NCBI GenBank assembly: GCA_020428265.1
Contig: JAGQND010000016.1
Span: 1 to 13,270 of the forward strand
Direction of reading: 5' to 3'
Length of the DNA: 13,270 nt
Origin: Candidatus Saccharimonadota bacterium
GTDB lineage: Bacteria > Patescibacteriota > Saccharimonadia > Saccharimonadales > Saccharimonadaceae
Shown here piece by piece: positions 12,279 to 13,270 of the stretch. Positions within the stretch are counted from its first letter, which is position 1; each line of letters starts with the position of its first letter. Both the position numbers and the translations under genes were made by a program. The notes under the pieces are model-generated. The model was given only the letters and a program-made list of their open reading frames with translations. It had not been told where the DNA came from and ran no database searches.

Positions 12279-13270
12279 TTAGGCTGCTTTTTGGCTGGTA
12301 GTCATGTTGATGTCTATGATTTCGCGCAAGGCGTGACCAGTAAGCTCGCGTGCGGCCTTTTCAAGATGTAGTGCGCGTGACGATGCTTCGGCGTGTTCGT
12401 ACCATTCGTCGTGGTACTGCTTGCCTATGCAGCTAAAGTGTCCGCCCCATGGAGCGCTTGGGTTGCTAGGTTTTACGTCCACTTTTACGTAAGGGTATTC
12501 CGCGTATAGGTCTGGCCATTTTTTGGCAAAACTCATGCGGTCGCCGCGCTGTACCTTTATGTCGCCGACGTCGGATTTATCTTCGGCGTCGCGTATGGCT
12601 GTGCCGGTGTCCGAGGCTAGTAGTGCCAAGCCCTCTTTGATCTGCTGGGTAAGGCCTCGCACCGAAAATACATCTAGCATGTCGTACATTTGCAGGAATT
12701 CCGTAGGGCTTAGCTCTAGGCTTTTAGATGCTTCCACCTCGTTTATAGCTAGCCTTACAAGGTTGCTTGGCTGCAGCATACGTACGCCATCAGATGGAAA
12801 TGGTATGCATGGCACCATGGAGTAGTTGTATAGCATGCGTTTACCGTATTTGCCAGCGCGTTTTTGTAGTAGATTGGATAGCATGGCTCCGCGTGAGGTG
12901 CCCTGGCCAGTCAAGTTATCGGGGTCATAGTTAAACCTCATGGCATAAAAAGCATGTATAGCTAGCATGTCGTCGGCGGTGCGGGCTAGTGTGTTAAACC
13001 TATCAAGGTTTTGCTGAACACCTACAAATATAGATGGCCGGTGTAAGTCTAGAGCCAGCTCGGTGTCACGTTCTTCGTACATTTTGCCGTATTTAGTAGT
13101 CCAGGCGCTGCCTTCGAGAACTAAAATATCCGAGCCTGGATACTGACGATTGTCAGGGTCAATTGCTCGGATTTTATCGGATTCTATATCGTTGATTGTG
13201 GCGACGTATTTTATGCCATCGTCCATTTCTATTAGCTCGGTATAGGTGGTAAGGCCAGAATATTTACGCT
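12279..13270 (-). CDS. Alpha/beta-hydrolase-like protein, N-terminus beyond the window
   Basis: The frame is open to the window edge. Protein-like sequence (LTTYTELIE) continues before the ATG at 13226, so that ATG is probably internal and at least 14 more residues exist. Counted from it, 315 residues are visible. A strand-rich start (DILVLEGSAW, then PSIFVGVQQ) leads to G109-T-S111-R-G113, a GxSxG nucleophile elbow typical of alpha/beta hydrolases. H263 in PWGGHFSCIG is a candidate catalytic His; the acid residue is unclear. The fold and Ser are inferred from the motif, and the substrate is unknown. There is no membrane segment in the visible part. It ends 19 bp before the helicase ATG and shares its direction, so the two may be partly cotranscribed. 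Confidence 0.75.
   Translation of the reverse strand, partial: RKYSGLTTYTELIEMDDGIKYVATINDIESDKIRAIDPDNRQYPGSDILVLEGSAWTTKYGKMYEERDTELALDLHRPSIFVGVQQNLDRFNTLARTADDMLAIHAFYAMRFNYDPDNLTGQGTSRGAMLSNLLQKRAGKYGKRMLYNYSMVPCIPFPSDGVRMLQPSNLVRLAINEVEASKSLELSPTEFLQMYDMLDVFSVRGLTQQIKEGLALLASDTGTAIRDAEDKSDVGDIKVQRGDRMSFAKKWPDLYAEYPYVKVDVKPSNPSAPWGGHFSCIGKQYHDEWYEHAEASSRALHLEKAARELTGHALREIIDINMTTSQKAA

Noticed and set aside
1..13270. UGA recoded as glycine, as in Gracilibacteria/Absconditabacteria
   Set aside because: Large conserved genes such as atpD and the helicase run full length with TGA treated as stop, so TGA is not a common sense codon here.
1..13270. CRISPR array, insertion sequence, integrase, toxin-antitoxin pair or phage genes
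   Set aside because: No regularly spaced repeats, transposase or recombinase motifs or terminal repeats were seen; the window is mostly housekeeping genes plus unassigned small proteins.

Overview
The window looks like chromosomal DNA of a small-genome bacterium, most likely a Patescibacteria/CPR member of the Candidatus Saccharibacteria type. This is inferred from a compact F-type ATP synthase operon with divergent subunits, very short intergenic gaps, many genes without leaders, and lineage-restricted small surface proteins. The standard genetic code fits: no family-sized ORF is interrupted by TGA. Stop codons are skewed, with 8 TAG, 4 TAA and 1 TGA among 13 genes.

Left part (1-3486, plus strand): the F1 sector genes atpA (5' end missing), atpG and atpD, ending in an intrinsic terminator. 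The atpG-atpD gap is filled exactly by a 23-codon reading frame. It overlaps the atpG stop (ATGA), has its own GGAGG, and overlaps the atpD start (TAATG).

Middle part (3586-5819, plus): atpC, the epsilon subunit gene, is detached from atpD. It lies between two diverged paralogs of an unassigned family. Both paralogs keep a C-x-[DE]-G-R motif, a distal His and a GCG motif, a ligand layout like that of beta/cadmium-type carbonic anhydrases. atpC and the second paralog appear to be transcribed as leaderless mRNAs. This cluster is the best candidate for something undescribed.

Surface cluster (5866-7647, plus): two small paralogous signal-anchor proteins, then a 392-aa secreted protein with six cysteines, helical segments and a Ser/Gly-rich C-terminus. 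These probably form one exported unit of unknown role.

Right part (minus strand, from 13270 down to 7633): a partial alpha/beta-hydrolase-like gene, a UvrD/PcrA-type helicase fused to a RecB-like nuclease domain, a tRNA-like gene with an abnormal anticodon arm, a 59-aa small protein, and a tRNA-dihydrouridine synthase gene. The synthase gene overlaps the secreted-protein gene tail to tail by 15 bp. The helicase and synthase genes also have a -10 box 6-7 nt before ATG, so leaderless starts recur on both strands.
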